A DNA stretch of 64,000 nucleotides from JASHPR01 sp963815375 (GTDB lineage Bacteria > Actinomycetota > Actinomycetes > Streptosporangiales > Streptosporangiaceae): positions 682,001-746,000 of the forward strand of contig CAWFGX010000001.1 in NCBI GenBank assembly GCA_963815375.1, read 5' to 3'. The notes below the pieces were generated by a model. That model worked only from the letters and a program-made list of their open reading frames with translations, searched no databases and had not been told where the DNA came from. Positions 18,129-27,291 of the stretch are shown here, piece after piece. A program made the translations under genes and the position numbers. The first letter of the stretch is position 1, and every line of letters starts with the position of its first letter.

Positions 18129-19037
18129 GGGAACGTCGGGCTGCGACGCGATCTCGCCGGCCCGCGTGCCGCCACCGCGGCCGAGGAACACCGCGGGTGT
18201 CACCGCGGGGAATCCTCCAGACCACCGGTCAGCTGTCACCGGCCCGGCCTTGAGCAGACGGCCGTTGTAGGAATCGTCAAGGATCCGGTCGGGCCCGGCG
18301 CAGAACTCGATACCGATACCGAGCAGCGGCACCTCGACGTATGCGGAGATCGAGCCGGACGCGGTGTGCCTGACCAGGTCCTCGCTCTTCACTCCGAGCG
18401 CGCGGGCGTGGTTCCGGAAACGTACGACTGTGTCGATGTCGTCGACGAGCAGCGCGATATGGTCCAGCCGCCCGGGTTCGCCCTTGGCCAGTGCCAGCGA
18501 GTGGTGATAGCCGTTGCCGCAGCGCAGGAAGACCACGAGCCTCTCGATCTGATCGGAGCGATGGAAGCCGAGCACTCGCTTGAAGAACTCGCGTCCCTCG
18601 ACGATGTCATCGACAAACACGACCGGGTGCAGGGCTCGCTCGATCCCCCGCGCCGGCGCCGGGGACTCTGGAAGTGTCACCTGCTCCTCGTAGATCTCCA
18701 CCTCGAATCCGCCTGAGTACTGGAAGCGGATCGTATTGTCGACCCGGTCGTCCTCAATAGATCCGCCGGGAGTCCACGGGACATTCTCGGCATCGAGACG
18801 CGCCTTGATCTCCTCCAGGGCAGCGCCATCCACCGCCCGGAATCCGAGCCTGATCAGCCCGGGCTGGGCCCGGCGCTCGAGATGAATCCACGCATGCTTG
18901 GTGTCACCGGTCAGGAAGGCGGAGTCAGCGCGGCGCTCCGACACCTCGAGCTGGCAAACATTCCGGAAGAAGTCCACAGTCTCGTCCAGATCGGCTACAC
19001 CGTAAACCAGGTACCCGAATTCCTGAACCAGCGCCAT
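18114..19037 (-). CDS. VOC-family (type I extradiol-like) dioxygenase
   Basis: 307 residues with two tandem VOC modules. In the second, His137 (ALHPVVF), His193 (LDHIALLVDD) and Glu244 (GIEFCAG) form the 2-His-1-Glu metal site of extradiol dioxygenases and of 4-hydroxyphenylpyruvate-type relatives. It probably cleaves or oxygenates a cluster intermediate. ATG 19037 follows AAGGAG. It is 18 bases downstream of the DapA-family gene, in the same operon. Confidence 0.87.
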   Translation of the reverse strand: MALVQEFGYLVYGVADLDETVDFFRNVCQLEVSERRADSAFLTGDTKHAWIHLERRAQPGLIRLGFRAVDGAALEEIKARLDAENVPWTPGGSIEDDRVDNTIRFQYSGGFEVEIYEEQVTLPESPAPARGIERALHPVVFVDDIVEGREFFKRVLGFHRSDQIERLVVFLRCGNGYHHSLALAKGEPGRLDHIALLVDDIDTVVRFRNHARALGVKSEDLVRHTASGSISAYVEVPLLGIGIEFCAGPDRILDDSYNGRLLKAGPVTADRWSGGFPAVTPAVFLGRGGGTRAGEIASQPDVPSEPE

Positions 19038-19055
19038 ATCGTGCTCCTTGATCGG

Positions 19056-20066
19056 TCAGCAGGGATTGCGGCCGACGAAGAATTCCTCGTCGGCCTCGGT
19101 GGCCGTCAGCACACCGGCGTCCCTGGCAGCGCTGCGGTACGCGGCCATCTGCGTGGACACGAGGCGCTGAATGGGCATCCGCAGGGGCCCGCCGTTAAAT
19201 CCGGTCAGCCACGCCTGGTACTTCCACACCATGCGATTAACGCTATTCGACCCTGCGACCCCTACGCGCTCATTCGCGCGGCGGGCCGGGTCCACCTGCC
19301 AGAAGATCTTCATCGCGTCGTCGTACTTACCGTCCTGGCAGAGCGCCAGCATCTGCGGCACGGCGCCACCGAGGCACTCGGTGTTGGACGTGGCAATGAG
19401 CTGCAGCGGGAGGATCGTCGCCAGCGGAATTGCCTGCTGCTCCAGCGGCATCGAGACCACGACGCGGTGACCCAGCCGGTTCCAGGTCTCGGTGAAGCCA
19501 GCGATCGATGGCATGCCGCCCTCGCCTTTTATCGCAGCGACGTTGGGGATTTTGTCAACCATCTCCTCCAGCATCTCGATCGGGATCGAGGCCGGGTGCA
19601 ATCGCTCAAATCCCCACAGCGGGACGGGGAATAGCATAACGGCGAGATTCGTCGCGGAGCAGAATGCCTCGGTGTAGTCGTATATGTCACGCAGGGACTT
19701 CGGGTAGAAGGACGTCGGGTACGACAGCAGCACCATCTCCGCTCCGGCCCGCTCGGCCCGGCGTGCCATCTCGATGTTCTCGGCCAGCGTGTTGAAGCTG
19801 GCATGGAAGAACAGGACCAGCTCACCAGCGGCCTCATCCGCCGACCACTCCACGAACTGGACGTACTCATCGCCGGTCATCGCGGTCTCGCTGACCATGA
19901 GGGTGCCGGAGAACCCGAGTTCGATGTCGCGCCGGACGTCGTGGCGGATGCCTGCCTCGTTCAGGGAACGCAGGTCAGAGCTGTACGAAGGGATGATGAC
20001 ATTGGACACGCCCTTCATCTCCGAGCGGACCCACTCACGCGCGTCGGCCTTGGCGTATCTGGCCAC
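19056..20066 (-). CDS. DapA/NanA-family lyase (dihydrodipicolinate synthase-like)
   Basis: 336-residue Schiff-base aldolase or dehydratase of the class I DapA superfamily. Lys180 in VAAIKGEGG is the likely imine-forming lysine and Tyr116 in LLSYPTSFYP the conserved tyrosine. Members cleave or form pyruvate adducts, or dehydrate sugar acids. GTG 20066 has AAGGAA at seven-base spacing. It heads a two-gene operon with the VOC dioxygenase, behind a direct-repeat operator. Confidence 0.88.
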   Translation of the reverse strand: MARYAKADAREWVRSEMKGVSNVIIPSYSSDLRSLNEAGIRHDVRRDIELGFSGTLMVSETAMTGDEYVQFVEWSADEAAGELVLFFHASFNTLAENIEMARRAERAGAEMVLLSYPTSFYPKSLRDIYDYTEAFCSATNLAVMLFPVPLWGFERLHPASIPIEMLEEMVDKIPNVAAIKGEGGMPSIAGFTETWNRLGHRVVVSMPLEQQAIPLATILPLQLIATSNTECLGGAVPQMLALCQDGKYDDAMKIFWQVDPARRANERVGVAGSNSVNRMVWKYQAWLTGFNGGPLRMPIQRLVSTQMAAYRSAARDAGVLTATEADEEFFVGRNPC

Positions 20067-20116
20067 TGGGGAGTTCCTTCCGGCAGCAGGATCGAGGCCA
20101 GTCTCACCCAGAGGCG

Positions 20117-20134
20117 GTTACCGTGCCCGTTACC
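20117..20134 (-). promoter_or_regulatory. direct-repeat operator, DapA-family/VOC operon
   Basis: On the sense strand GGTAACGGGCACGGTAAC, the most perfect of the five elements; both half-sites are GGTAAC, 12 bases apart, 51 bases before the GTG start. Confidence 0.6.
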
Positions 20135-20143
20135 ACCTGCCGC

Positions 20144-21133
20144 TCAGAACTGCTTGGCCGTTGCTATCTCGTCGACCTCTGTGCCCGTCCCGCGACGGCG
20201 TGCTTCCTGCACGATGTAGGAGGCGCCGATGAGGTCCTGGGCGGCGGTGCCGACTGACTTGAACAGTGTGATGTCTTCGGGTGCTGAGCGGCCGGGGGCT
20301 GAGCCGGCCAGCATCTGGTTCAGGCTCAGGGCTGAGTTCCACCCGGGTGTCTGGCTGACCAGCGCGGCGACGTCGCCTGACTCCTCGCGGATCTGGCTGA
20401 ACTCGGCGTCGAAGACGACCAGGTCAGCCCGGCGGAAGACGGCGGTGTCGATCTCACGCAGCGCTGGCGTGGTCGACCCGATCGACACCACATGCTGCCC
20501 GGGCTGCAGATGCTCCCCGTGACAGGCGGTCCTCCCGCCCGGGCCGGTGTTGGTCGCCACCACGACGATGTCAGCCCCGGCCACCGCCTCCGGTTCGCTG
20601 TCCACCGCGGTGATCCGCACACCCAGACGCCCGGCCATCCGGGTAGCGAAGGCCTCCCGCCGCTGCGGGGAGCGGCTGTAGACCTTCACCTGCTCCACCG
20701 GGCGGACGCAGCAGACCGCTTCCAGGTTCGTCTCGGCTTCCAGACCCGAGCCGATCAGGCCCACAGCACGCGAATCCTCCCGGCTCAGCAGCCGCGTCGC
20801 CACCGCGCTGGTCGCGCCGGTACGGGCCGCGGTGAGGTAAGCCGAGTCCAGCAGCGCGACCACCTCACCACTCTCCAGCGAGGACAGCGCGACGATGTAA
20901 CGCACCCCCCGGGCCATCGACCCCTGGAAAAACTTCAGGCCCATCAGCCCAGCCTCGGGCAGCAGCACCGGCATCACCCGCAAGAACACATCCCGATGCC
21001 CCAGATTCAGCCGGCCAGGCAGCACCGCACCCGGGCCCTTAGCCTCGCTGCGCAGCCCCTCCTCCACCGCATCGATCATCCCGGCCATATCACACAGCAC
21101 ACGCACGTCGCGGTCCCTGAGCAGCAACGTCAT
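20144..21133 (-). CDS. ornithine cyclodeaminase / mu-crystallin family protein
   Basis: 329-residue NAD(P)-binding protein; GLIGSGLEAETNLEAVCCV is the dinucleotide motif, preceded by SAVATRLLSRED and followed by VVATNTG. Family members are cyclodeaminases, ketimine reductases or imino-acid dehydrogenases, so a C=N reaction on a cluster intermediate is plausible. ATG 21133 has a strong GGAGGAT and is preferred over 21151. Transcribed away from the CoA-transferase gene. Confidence 0.88.
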   Translation of the reverse strand: MTLLLRDRDVRVLCDMAGMIDAVEEGLRSEAKGPGAVLPGRLNLGHRDVFLRVMPVLLPEAGLMGLKFFQGSMARGVRYIVALSSLESGEVVALLDSAYLTAARTGATSAVATRLLSREDSRAVGLIGSGLEAETNLEAVCCVRPVEQVKVYSRSPQRREAFATRMAGRLGVRITAVDSEPEAVAGADIVVVATNTGPGGRTACHGEHLQPGQHVVSIGSTTPALREIDTAVFRRADLVVFDAEFSQIREESGDVAALVSQTPGWNSALSLNQMLAGSAPGRSAPEDITLFKSVGTAAQDLIGASYIVQEARRRGTGTEVDEIATAKQF

Positions 21134-21253
21134 CCAAGATCCTCCGAACACTACCGCGGCGCTTCACCGGACCGCATTGCGTATTCCGAAGGCGATCGCG
21201 GCAACCCAGGTCCGCGCGCCAAGGCCTTCTCACGCTGAGTATCCGAGATACGC

Positions 21254-21271
21254 GTTATCCAGCTCGTTATC
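21254..21271 (-). promoter_or_regulatory. direct-repeat operator, ornithine cyclodeaminase-like gene
   Basis: On the cyclodeaminase sense strand GATAACGAGCTGGATAAC, followed after ten bases by GATACT, a good -10 candidate. It lies in the divergent gap with the CaiB-type gene, so it could serve both directions. Confidence 0.55.
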
Positions 21272-21418
21272 AGGTCGCAACAATTGAGCGAGTTGCCGCG
21301 ATGATTCCAGCACTCTTCGGTAATTGACAGCTCTGTCGCTTCGGAAGGCAACAGACTTAACAGCTGCCGTGCGTCAATGGCGACGAGCCCGGCCTTCCAG
21401 GAGGCAGCGCCTCGCATA

Positions 21419-22711
21419 ATGACCGCAGTAATGCCGGTTCTCCAGCATGCTGTCATGGCTGACGTTGCCCGGTCCGCGCTCGAGGGCACCCTGGAACTGC
21501 CGTTGACCGGAGTACACGTCGTCGAACTCGGCCGGTTCGCTGCCGGTCCGGCCTGCGCAACGCTGCTCGCCGACTGGGGCGCCGATGTCGTCAAGGTCGA
21601 ACCGCCTTCCGGTGACCCCGCGCGGGGCCCGGGCTCGGTAGGCGACGCGACTGCCGCCAGCCAGCCCGTCAATCCGCGTTTCGACGTGCACAACCGCACC
21701 CGGCGCGGCCTGGCTCTGGACTTGACACACCCAGACGGCGGCGCAGCGTTCGACCGGATCTTGGACAAGGCCGACGTCTTCGTCACGAACCTCAGCCCGG
21801 TCGCACTAGAGCACCTGGCCATCGTGCCCGCTGAGCTGCGCCAGAAGCATCCGCGCCTGATCGTGGCGCAGATCAGCGGCTATGACCTGGCCACCCCGGC
21901 AGCACGGCATCGCAGCTACGACCACGGTGCCTACTGGGCGTATTCAGGCGCGGCCTCGCTGTTTGCCGCATCCGACGGCCAGCCACCCCAGCCGGCCGGC
22001 GGGTTCGGTGACCGCGCGGCGGGCTCAATCCTGGCCGGCGCGATCGCCGCAGCGCTGTACACGCGCGAGCGCACAGGGCGCGGTAGCTACGTGACGACGT
22101 CGCTGGTGAACACTGGCCTGTGGCTGATGGCGTCGGACGTCAGCGACATCCTGGCCACCGGCCGCAGTCAGCGGCACACCGATCGACGCGACGCGGGCAT
22201 CCCCACGATCAACTGCTTCCCCACCGCCGACGGCCGCTGGCTCTGGCTGCAGATCATGGTGCCCGAGGATCACTGGCATACACTGCTGCGCGCCCTGGAC
22301 GCGGAGTGGCTGGACGACGACCCGCGTTTCAGCGGCGGCGACTCGACGAAACTGCGCGCGGCGCGGGGACCACTGATCGAGTTGCTGGACGAGATCTTCA
22401 GAGACCGGCCCCTGGCCGAGTGGGAGAAGCGGCTGACCGAGCACGGGATCACCTGGGCGCCGGTCCGCAGCCTGGAAGAGGTAGTCAGCGATCCGGCCGT
22501 CCGTGCCAGCAGTGCGTTCATCGACGTCGGCGCAGACAACGGCACACATGTGAGCATCAACACACCCTGCGGGTTTGCCGAACTGCCATCTCGCCCGGCC
22601 ACCCGAGCTCCGCAGGTCGGCGAGCACACCGCCGACGTTCTCGGTGACTATGGGTTCACAACGCCGGAGATCGAGGCACTTCGCCAGGCCGGGGCCTTCG
22701 GTGCGCAGTGA
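21419..22711 (+). CDS. CaiB/BaiF family CoA-transferase
   Basis: About 430-residue family III CoA-transferase: VVELGRFAAGPACATLLADWGADVVKVEPP at the N-terminus, NRTRRGLALDL, and the catalytic-Asp segment GGFGDRAAGS. It moves CoA between acids, or activates a carboxylate for degradation. The start is uncertain: ATG 21419 has AGGAGG rather far upstream, and 21377 or 21455 are alternatives. It lies 52 bases before the DoxX gene, probably one operon with DoxX and the RraA-like gene. Confidence 0.88.
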   Translation: MTAVMPVLQHAVMADVARSALEGTLELPLTGVHVVELGRFAAGPACATLLADWGADVVKVEPPSGDPARGPGSVGDATAASQPVNPRFDVHNRTRRGLALDLTHPDGGAAFDRILDKADVFVTNLSPVALEHLAIVPAELRQKHPRLIVAQISGYDLATPAARHRSYDHGAYWAYSGAASLFAASDGQPPQPAGGFGDRAAGSILAGAIAAALYTRERTGRGSYVTTSLVNTGLWLMASDVSDILATGRSQRHTDRRDAGIPTINCFPTADGRWLWLQIMVPEDHWHTLLRALDAEWLDDDPRFSGGDSTKLRAARGPLIELLDEIFRDRPLAEWEKRLTEHGITWAPVRSLEEVVSDPAVRASSAFIDVGADNGTHVSINTPCGFAELPSRPATRAPQVGEHTADVLGDYGFTTPEIEALRQAGAFGAQ

Positions 22712-22763
22712 CGTGCGACCCTGTTGCGTAACCTCTCATTACTTGCGGGGATGAGGACTGATC

Positions 22764-23291
22764 GTGGTACTGCACGGATCGCCGCAGGCTGCTGATTTCG
22801 CTCTACTGCTGCTCCGCCTGATTCTGGCGGTGGTGTTCCTGGCGCACGGGTGGAACCACATCTTCGGCGGCGGCAAGATCGCTGGCACCGCGCGCTGGTT
22901 CGAGTCGCTCGGCATGCGCCCCGGCGTCGTCCACGCCTGGACCGCCAGCGTGACCGAACTCGGCGCTGGCGCGCTGATGGCACTGGGGCTGCTGACCCCG
23001 CTGGCCGGCGCCGCCATCGCCGGGGTAATGACAGTTGCCTTCATCACCAACCACGTGCGCAACGGCTTTTTCATCTTCCGGCCTGGTGAGGGCTATGAGT
23101 ACGTCCTGACTCTGACCGTCGTAGCGATCGCAATCGGCGGTCTCGGCGCCGGGCAGTGGTCTGTTGACAGCGCTCTGGGCATCTTCGGCGGCGGCTGGCC
23201 GCAGCTGATCCTCGCGGCCGTCCTCGGCATCGGGGGCGGGGTGCTCCAGGTCGCCGTGTCCTGGCGTCCCGCCAGCAAGCAGGCGCCGTGA
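22764..23291 (+). CDS. DoxX family membrane protein
   Basis: 175 residues with four hydrophobic helices and the DoxX-type stretch LLRLILAVVFLAHGWNHIFGGGKIAGTARWFESLG. The family is linked to quinone-dependent redox systems, but most members are uncharacterised. GTG 22764 follows GAGGACTGATC. The stop overlaps the RraA-like start. A second DoxX gene lies at 34974. Confidence 0.85.
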   Translation: MVLHGSPQAADFALLLLRLILAVVFLAHGWNHIFGGGKIAGTARWFESLGMRPGVVHAWTASVTELGAGALMALGLLTPLAGAAIAGVMTVAFITNHVRNGFFIFRPGEGYEYVLTLTVVAIAIGGLGAGQWSVDSALGIFGGGWPQLILAAVLGIGGGVLQVAVSWRPASKQAP

Positions 23292-23956
23292 CCGGCCAGC
23301 AGCCAGCACCTCACCGGCCCACGTTTGTCCACGAGGCCCCAGTCCGGATGGGCGACAAGGGCCTGGCAGCAGCCCTGCGCCAGGTCAGCGGGCTCGCTTC
23401 GGCCGTCAGCGATCAGCTGGACATCCGTGGTCTGCGAGGCGCCGTACCGTCGAGCCTGGCGCCGCCTCTGATTCCCGGAACTCGCGCCGTGGGCACAGCG
23501 GTTACCCTGCGTTATTTGCCGGAACGGTTCACTGCTGGCCGGCTGCGAACGGAGCAATCGTCTGGACGACTCGGAAACCATGCGCTGATCGCGGCCGCCC
23601 GCGAAGGGGATGTGCTGGTCATCGACGGGGAAGGTGAGTGCGATGCTTCGCTCTTCGGCGGCGTGGCAGGCAAGGAAGCCCTTGCGGCTGGCGTGGCGGC
23701 CGTCCTGGTCAACGGCGCGGTGCGTGACGTCGATGAGCTCGCCGCATCTGGCCTTTGCGTCTGGGCCTCCTCGCGGACACCGGTAACCGGCCGGCTTCGG
23801 ATGGAGGCAGTGGAACTGAACGGCTGGGTGGGGTTCTGCCGAGCGCAAGTGCGGCCAGGGGACATCGTGGTCGCCGACGACAGCGGCATCTGCTTCGTCC
23901 CGCCCGGGTCCTTCCCTGAAATCGCCCACGAGGTCCTGCGGGCGACCGAAGACTGA
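23288..23956 (+). CDS. RraA-family aldolase/decarboxylase-like protein
   Basis: 222 residues. The segment GGVAGKEALAAGVAAVLVNGAVRDVDEL carries the Gly-rich loop and the Arg-Asp-x-x-Asp-type active site of HMG/CHA aldolases and oxaloacetate decarboxylases; RraA proper lacks the catalytic role. It probably cleaves a 4-hydroxy-2-oxo acid to pyruvate plus a second product, and lies in a catabolic operon with a CoA-transferase, which supports a metabolic rather than RNase-inhibitor role. Confidence 0.82.
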   Translation: MTGQQPAPHRPTFVHEAPVRMGDKGLAAALRQVSGLASAVSDQLDIRGLRGAVPSSLAPPLIPGTRAVGTAVTLRYLPERFTAGRLRTEQSSGRLGNHALIAAAREGDVLVIDGEGECDASLFGGVAGKEALAAGVAAVLVNGAVRDVDELAASGLCVWASSRTPVTGRLRMEAVELNGWVGFCRAQVRPGDIVVADDSGICFVPPGSFPEIAHEVLRATED

Positions 23957-24032
23957 GCCCGTCCAGCCCCGCGGCCGGTCACGTCACCAGGCCGCCAGCG
24001 GCGGTTACCAGGCAGTTTAGCCAGAGGTTACG

Positions 24033-24061
24033 TTGACATTGCCGGGGGTTTCCGGCAAATT
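24033..24061 (+). promoter_or_regulatory. possible promoter of the regulator gene
   Basis: A consensus -35 TTGACA (24033-24038), 17-base spacer and a weak -10 CAAATT (24056-24061). GTTACC at 24004 and GTTACG at 24027 lie just upstream and resemble half-sites of the regional operator, but their spacing (23) differs. Confidence 0.4.
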
Positions 24062-24062
24062 A

Positions 24063-24083
24063 CCTGGCAGTGGGGCTGCCAGG
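24063..24083 (+). other. hairpin in the leader of the regulator mRNA
   Basis: Perfect 8-base stem CCTGGCAG/CTGCCAGG with a 5-base loop, about 64 bases before the ATG at 24147. It may affect leader folding or stability; there is no U-tract, so termination is unlikely. Confidence 0.4.
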
Positions 24084-24146
24084 CTCTGTGCGGCCACGCG
24101 CCAGGCCTCACGTGCGGTTAGGCACTGGACCGAGGGAGTACACGGC

Positions 24147-27100
24147 ATGACCGCCCACCCTGGCGACATAGCCGCGCGACCGCTGCATCACAGGTTCGCG
24201 GCACCAGGCATACCGCGCGGTTGCATCGAGCGACCGCGGCTGGACCGGCTTTTGTCCGAGCTCTTCGACACGTACTCGATCGTCGAGCTGATTGCGGCGC
24301 CCGGCTCGGGCAAGACCGTCGAGGCCCAGCTCTACGCGGCCAGCAGCGGCCGGAAGCTCGCCTGGCTCACCATGGATCGCTCGGATTCCTCAGCAGCGAG
24401 CCTCATCTTCGACCTGGCCACGGCGCTGGGAGACCTGGCAGGCAACGCGATCAGTGACATGCGCCGAACGCTGCAGACTAGCGGCTCAACCGAGGAGGCC
24501 GCCGCGATCTTGGCCGACGCGGCCGGGACGCAGAACTGTCTCCTGGTCATCGACGAGTGTCAGCAGATAGCCAGCTCACCGGACGCCGCCTCGGCGCTCG
24601 ACACGTTCCTGGAATACATACCTGAGCGGCTCCAGGTTCTGCTGCTGGCACGCCAGGAACTGCCCTGGCCCCTGCAGAAACGCTATGTCCACGGGCAGAT
24701 CGCGCACATGAGTGACGCGACTCTCAACCTGACCTATGCAGAGACGGAGCGCTACCTCAAGCAACTTGGAGTTACCTCCGAGTCGTGCGAACGGATCTTC
24801 GCTTCTACCGGCGGGTGGGTCGCTGGCGTAGCGTTTGCCTCGCGCTTCGGCCTCGACGAGCAGCCGAACCTGCACAACCTCTCTGCCTACTTCGGGAGGC
24901 AAGTTCTCGACACACTGCCAGAAGCTGAGCAGCGGTTCCTGATTGATACCTCGGTTACCGCTGCCGTGACGCCTGACGTAGCGCTCGCACTCTGCGGGAG
25001 CGAAGGTCAGCAGCTGTGGTCCGCCGTCTCTGCCCGGCACCTGCCTGCCACCAGCACCACCCCAAGCGCGATCGTTTACCACTCACTGTTCCGCTCGTTC
25101 CTGCGGCAGAGGCTGATCGAGACTGACCCGCAGCGGCACGCCGAGCTGCTGGCATCGTATGCGCAGTATCTCGCGGCATCTCGGCACTACGAGGAAGCGA
25201 CAGAAGTATGGCTGCCGCTTAACCGTTTTGAAGAGGCGCAGCAAACAGCGATCATGGCGCTTCCAGCTCTGTACGCCCGGACAGACTGGCCAGTGATCCG
25301 GCGGTGGCTGGACGCTTTCGGCGACGAGCGTGTTTCTGGCAGCCCTGCGCTGACTGGTGCCAAAATTCGCACGGTCCACGGGATGAGAGAATTCGACTAC
25401 GCCCGGCAGCTGATACGCAAACTCGATCGCGAAGGACGATTGCGCGTCATCATCGAGCAGGACCAGAGTCTCCTGGCAACGCTGGCTTGGGCACTGCAAG
25501 CACATCCGCACGAGGCATTGCGGCTGCTTGACAAGTACGAAGGGGATACCCGGGCCAACGTCGTCCGCTACATGATCGAGGTGACGACGGCGACCCGGCC
25601 GATAACTCCGCCCGACTCGCCCGGCCTGGTCCCGGCGGATGTCGAGCGACAGCTCAGCTGGGGGCTGTTCCTCCAGGGCCGTCTCGGCGAGCTGGCCATG
25701 ATGAGCCCCGCGGACGATGACTCCCCTGTGGTCAACCCCAACGTCGTTCTGGCAGCGGCCTTTCGCGAAGGCGGCGAGGCGGCTGGCCGGCTGTGGCGCC
25801 GGGTTCCCCAGGAGATTCGCGAGCGGGCGCAGAGCCGCTTCATCGAGGCTATGGTCGACCTAGCCTGCGGAGACCACGAGCGCGCGCGCAACCACCTCCG
25901 CCTCGCGCTCGCTGAGTGCCGCAGCACAGGGTTCTCACTGCTGCCCGTCTATGAGATCTTCATGGGCTACTTGCAGCTGACAGACGACGCACCGAGCGTC
26001 GCCATTAACCGCCTTGAGCCCGTTCTGGATGGAGTTGCGCGAACCGGCCAGGCAGCCTACGTAGAAATGGCTCAGTGCTTCCTCGGTCTGGCCTATCTTC
26101 GCGCTGGCCGGACGGCGGACGCGCAGTTGATCTTGCGTGAGGCGGTGGCCTCGATGTCTCACTGCCACCGGCAGCTCCTGCTTCCGATGGCCGCTGCGGG
26201 CCTATCCGAGGCAGAGGCACGGACCGGAAACGATAAGGCAGCTTCTGAGAATGCGGCGCTCGCCTACGACGTCGCGAGGCGTGCCGGCACCCTCGCCATT
26301 CTCATCACCGCTGTGCGGCTCTTCCCCGATATACAGCAGCGCGAGATGACCCGCAATCCGAGAGATGCCCGGTGGCGGCGCCTGGTGATAACTCCCTCCG
26401 CGCGGCCGTTCCCTGGAACTGTCCATCAGAAGACCGACGGGATCACTCTGACCCTGCAGCCGTTTGGACGCGACCGCGATGTGCTCGTCGACGGAGTCCC
26501 GGCGAACGTGGGGCGCATGAAGATACTTGAGCTGGTGGGGTATCTCGCGCTGCACCCCAATGGCGTCGATCGCTTTCAGCTGCAGAATCGCCTCTTCCCA
26601 GAGGCTGACCAGCGCAGCGGCGGAAATCACTTCCGGCAGATCGCTCACAAGCTTCGCCACGGGGTCGACATCACGCTTGAGCGTCGCGGTAGCCTCGTCG
26701 TGTTTCCAGATTCGGTTAGTGTCATGGCCAACGACATCGAATCAGAGCGCCTGCTCGCAGCGGCCAGCCTGTGCACAGGACCAGAGCGGACGCAGCGCCT
26801 GGAGAGCGGGCTAGATCTTGTCCACGGCCGCTACCTCGACGGCAGCGCGCTGCCATGGGTCGAAGAACGCCGGAACCACCTTGAGCTGGTTCAGGAAGAA
26901 GCCCGGCTTGAACTGGCCACTGTCTACCTCGAGCAGGGCGACCTTGATGCGGCTCGCTCGGCATGTGAGGCGGTGCTAGCCGTCAACCAGTACTGCGACC
27001 CGGCTTACCGCGTGCTTTTCGAGATCGAGCGCAAGGCGGGCAGTGAGAGTTCAGCCCTGGCTGTCTACCGCCGGGCCGCTGAGGCTCTTGACGAGCTTGG

Positions 27101-27212
27101 GCTGCGCCCAGGTGATGCCCGCAGGCTCATGAGCGGCGGGCAGGACGGACTGTGGCGCACGGCTTTATTCCAGGAACCAGATCTCGAAGTCGCAAGTGCC
27201 GCGTCCAGCTAA
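24147..27212 (+). CDS. large ATPase-TPR-winged helix-BTAD transcriptional regulator
   Basis: 1021 residues. Domains in order: a STAND-type NTPase (Walker A APGSGKT at residues 51-57, Walker B LLVIDEC), a helical TPR-like middle of about 500 residues, then from about residue 770 an OmpR-type winged helix (GRMKILELVGYLALHPNG, QIAHKLRHGVD) and a bacterial transcriptional activator domain (RYLDGSALPWVEERRNHLELVQEEARLELATVYLEQGD). SARP proteins carry the last two domains at the N-terminus; here they are C-terminal, replacing the LuxR domain of MalT-like proteins. ATG 24147 follows GGAG. It sits centrally in the catabolic region and probably activates it in response to an inducer bound by the TPR part. 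Confidence 0.88.
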   Translation: MTAHPGDIAARPLHHRFAAPGIPRGCIERPRLDRLLSELFDTYSIVELIAAPGSGKTVEAQLYAASSGRKLAWLTMDRSDSSAASLIFDLATALGDLAGNAISDMRRTLQTSGSTEEAAAILADAAGTQNCLLVIDECQQIASSPDAASALDTFLEYIPERLQVLLLARQELPWPLQKRYVHGQIAHMSDATLNLTYAETERYLKQLGVTSESCERIFASTGGWVAGVAFASRFGLDEQPNLHNLSAYFGRQVLDTLPEAEQRFLIDTSVTAAVTPDVALALCGSEGQQLWSAVSARHLPATSTTPSAIVYHSLFRSFLRQRLIETDPQRHAELLASYAQYLAASRHYEEATEVWLPLNRFEEAQQTAIMALPALYARTDWPVIRRWLDAFGDERVSGSPALTGAKIRTVHGMREFDYARQLIRKLDREGRLRVIIEQDQSLLATLAWALQAHPHEALRLLDKYEGDTRANVVRYMIEVTTATRPITPPDSPGLVPADVERQLSWGLFLQGRLGELAMMSPADDDSPVVNPNVVLAAAFREGGEAAGRLWRRVPQEIRERAQSRFIEAMVDLACGDHERARNHLRLALAECRSTGFSLLPVYEIFMGYLQLTDDAPSVAINRLEPVLDGVARTGQAAYVEMAQCFLGLAYLRAGRTADAQLILREAVASMSHCHRQLLLPMAAAGLSEAEARTGNDKAASENAALAYDVARRAGTLAILITAVRLFPDIQQREMTRNPRDARWRRLVITPSARPFPGTVHQKTDGITLTLQPFGRDRDVLVDGVPANVGRMKILELVGYLALHPNGVDRFQLQNRLFPEADQRSGGNHFRQIAHKLRHGVDITLERRGSLVVFPDSVSVMANDIESERLLAAASLCTGPERTQRLESGLDLVHGRYLDGSALPWVEERRNHLELVQEEARLELATVYLEQGDLDAARSACEAVLAVNQYCDPAYRVLFEIERKAGSESSALAVYRRAAEALDELGLRPGDARRLMSGGQDGLWRTALFQEPDLEVASAASS

Positions 27213-27241
27213 CGCCGCCCGGACGGCGCTAGGGATGCCTG

Positions 27242-27279
27242 CATGACAACACCCGGTTGACATGACAACCCCCGGTTGA
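27242..27279 (+). repeat. tandem 19-base repeat
   Basis: Two copies of CATGACAACMCCCGGTTGA (M is A or C) end to end, one mismatch in 19, immediately before a small helix-turn-helix gene. Each repeat plus the next two bases gives TTGACA. Confidence 0.75.
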
Positions 27280-27285
27280 CATACT
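27257..27285 (+). promoter_or_regulatory. promoter for a leaderless mRNA
   Basis: TTGACA (27257-27262), 17-base spacer, CATACT (27280-27285). Transcription would begin at about 27291-27292, on the ATG itself, so the mRNA is probably leaderless. The promoter spans the tandem 19-base repeat, which may be the binding site of the gene product. Confidence 0.6.
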
Positions 27286-27291
27286 TGACGC

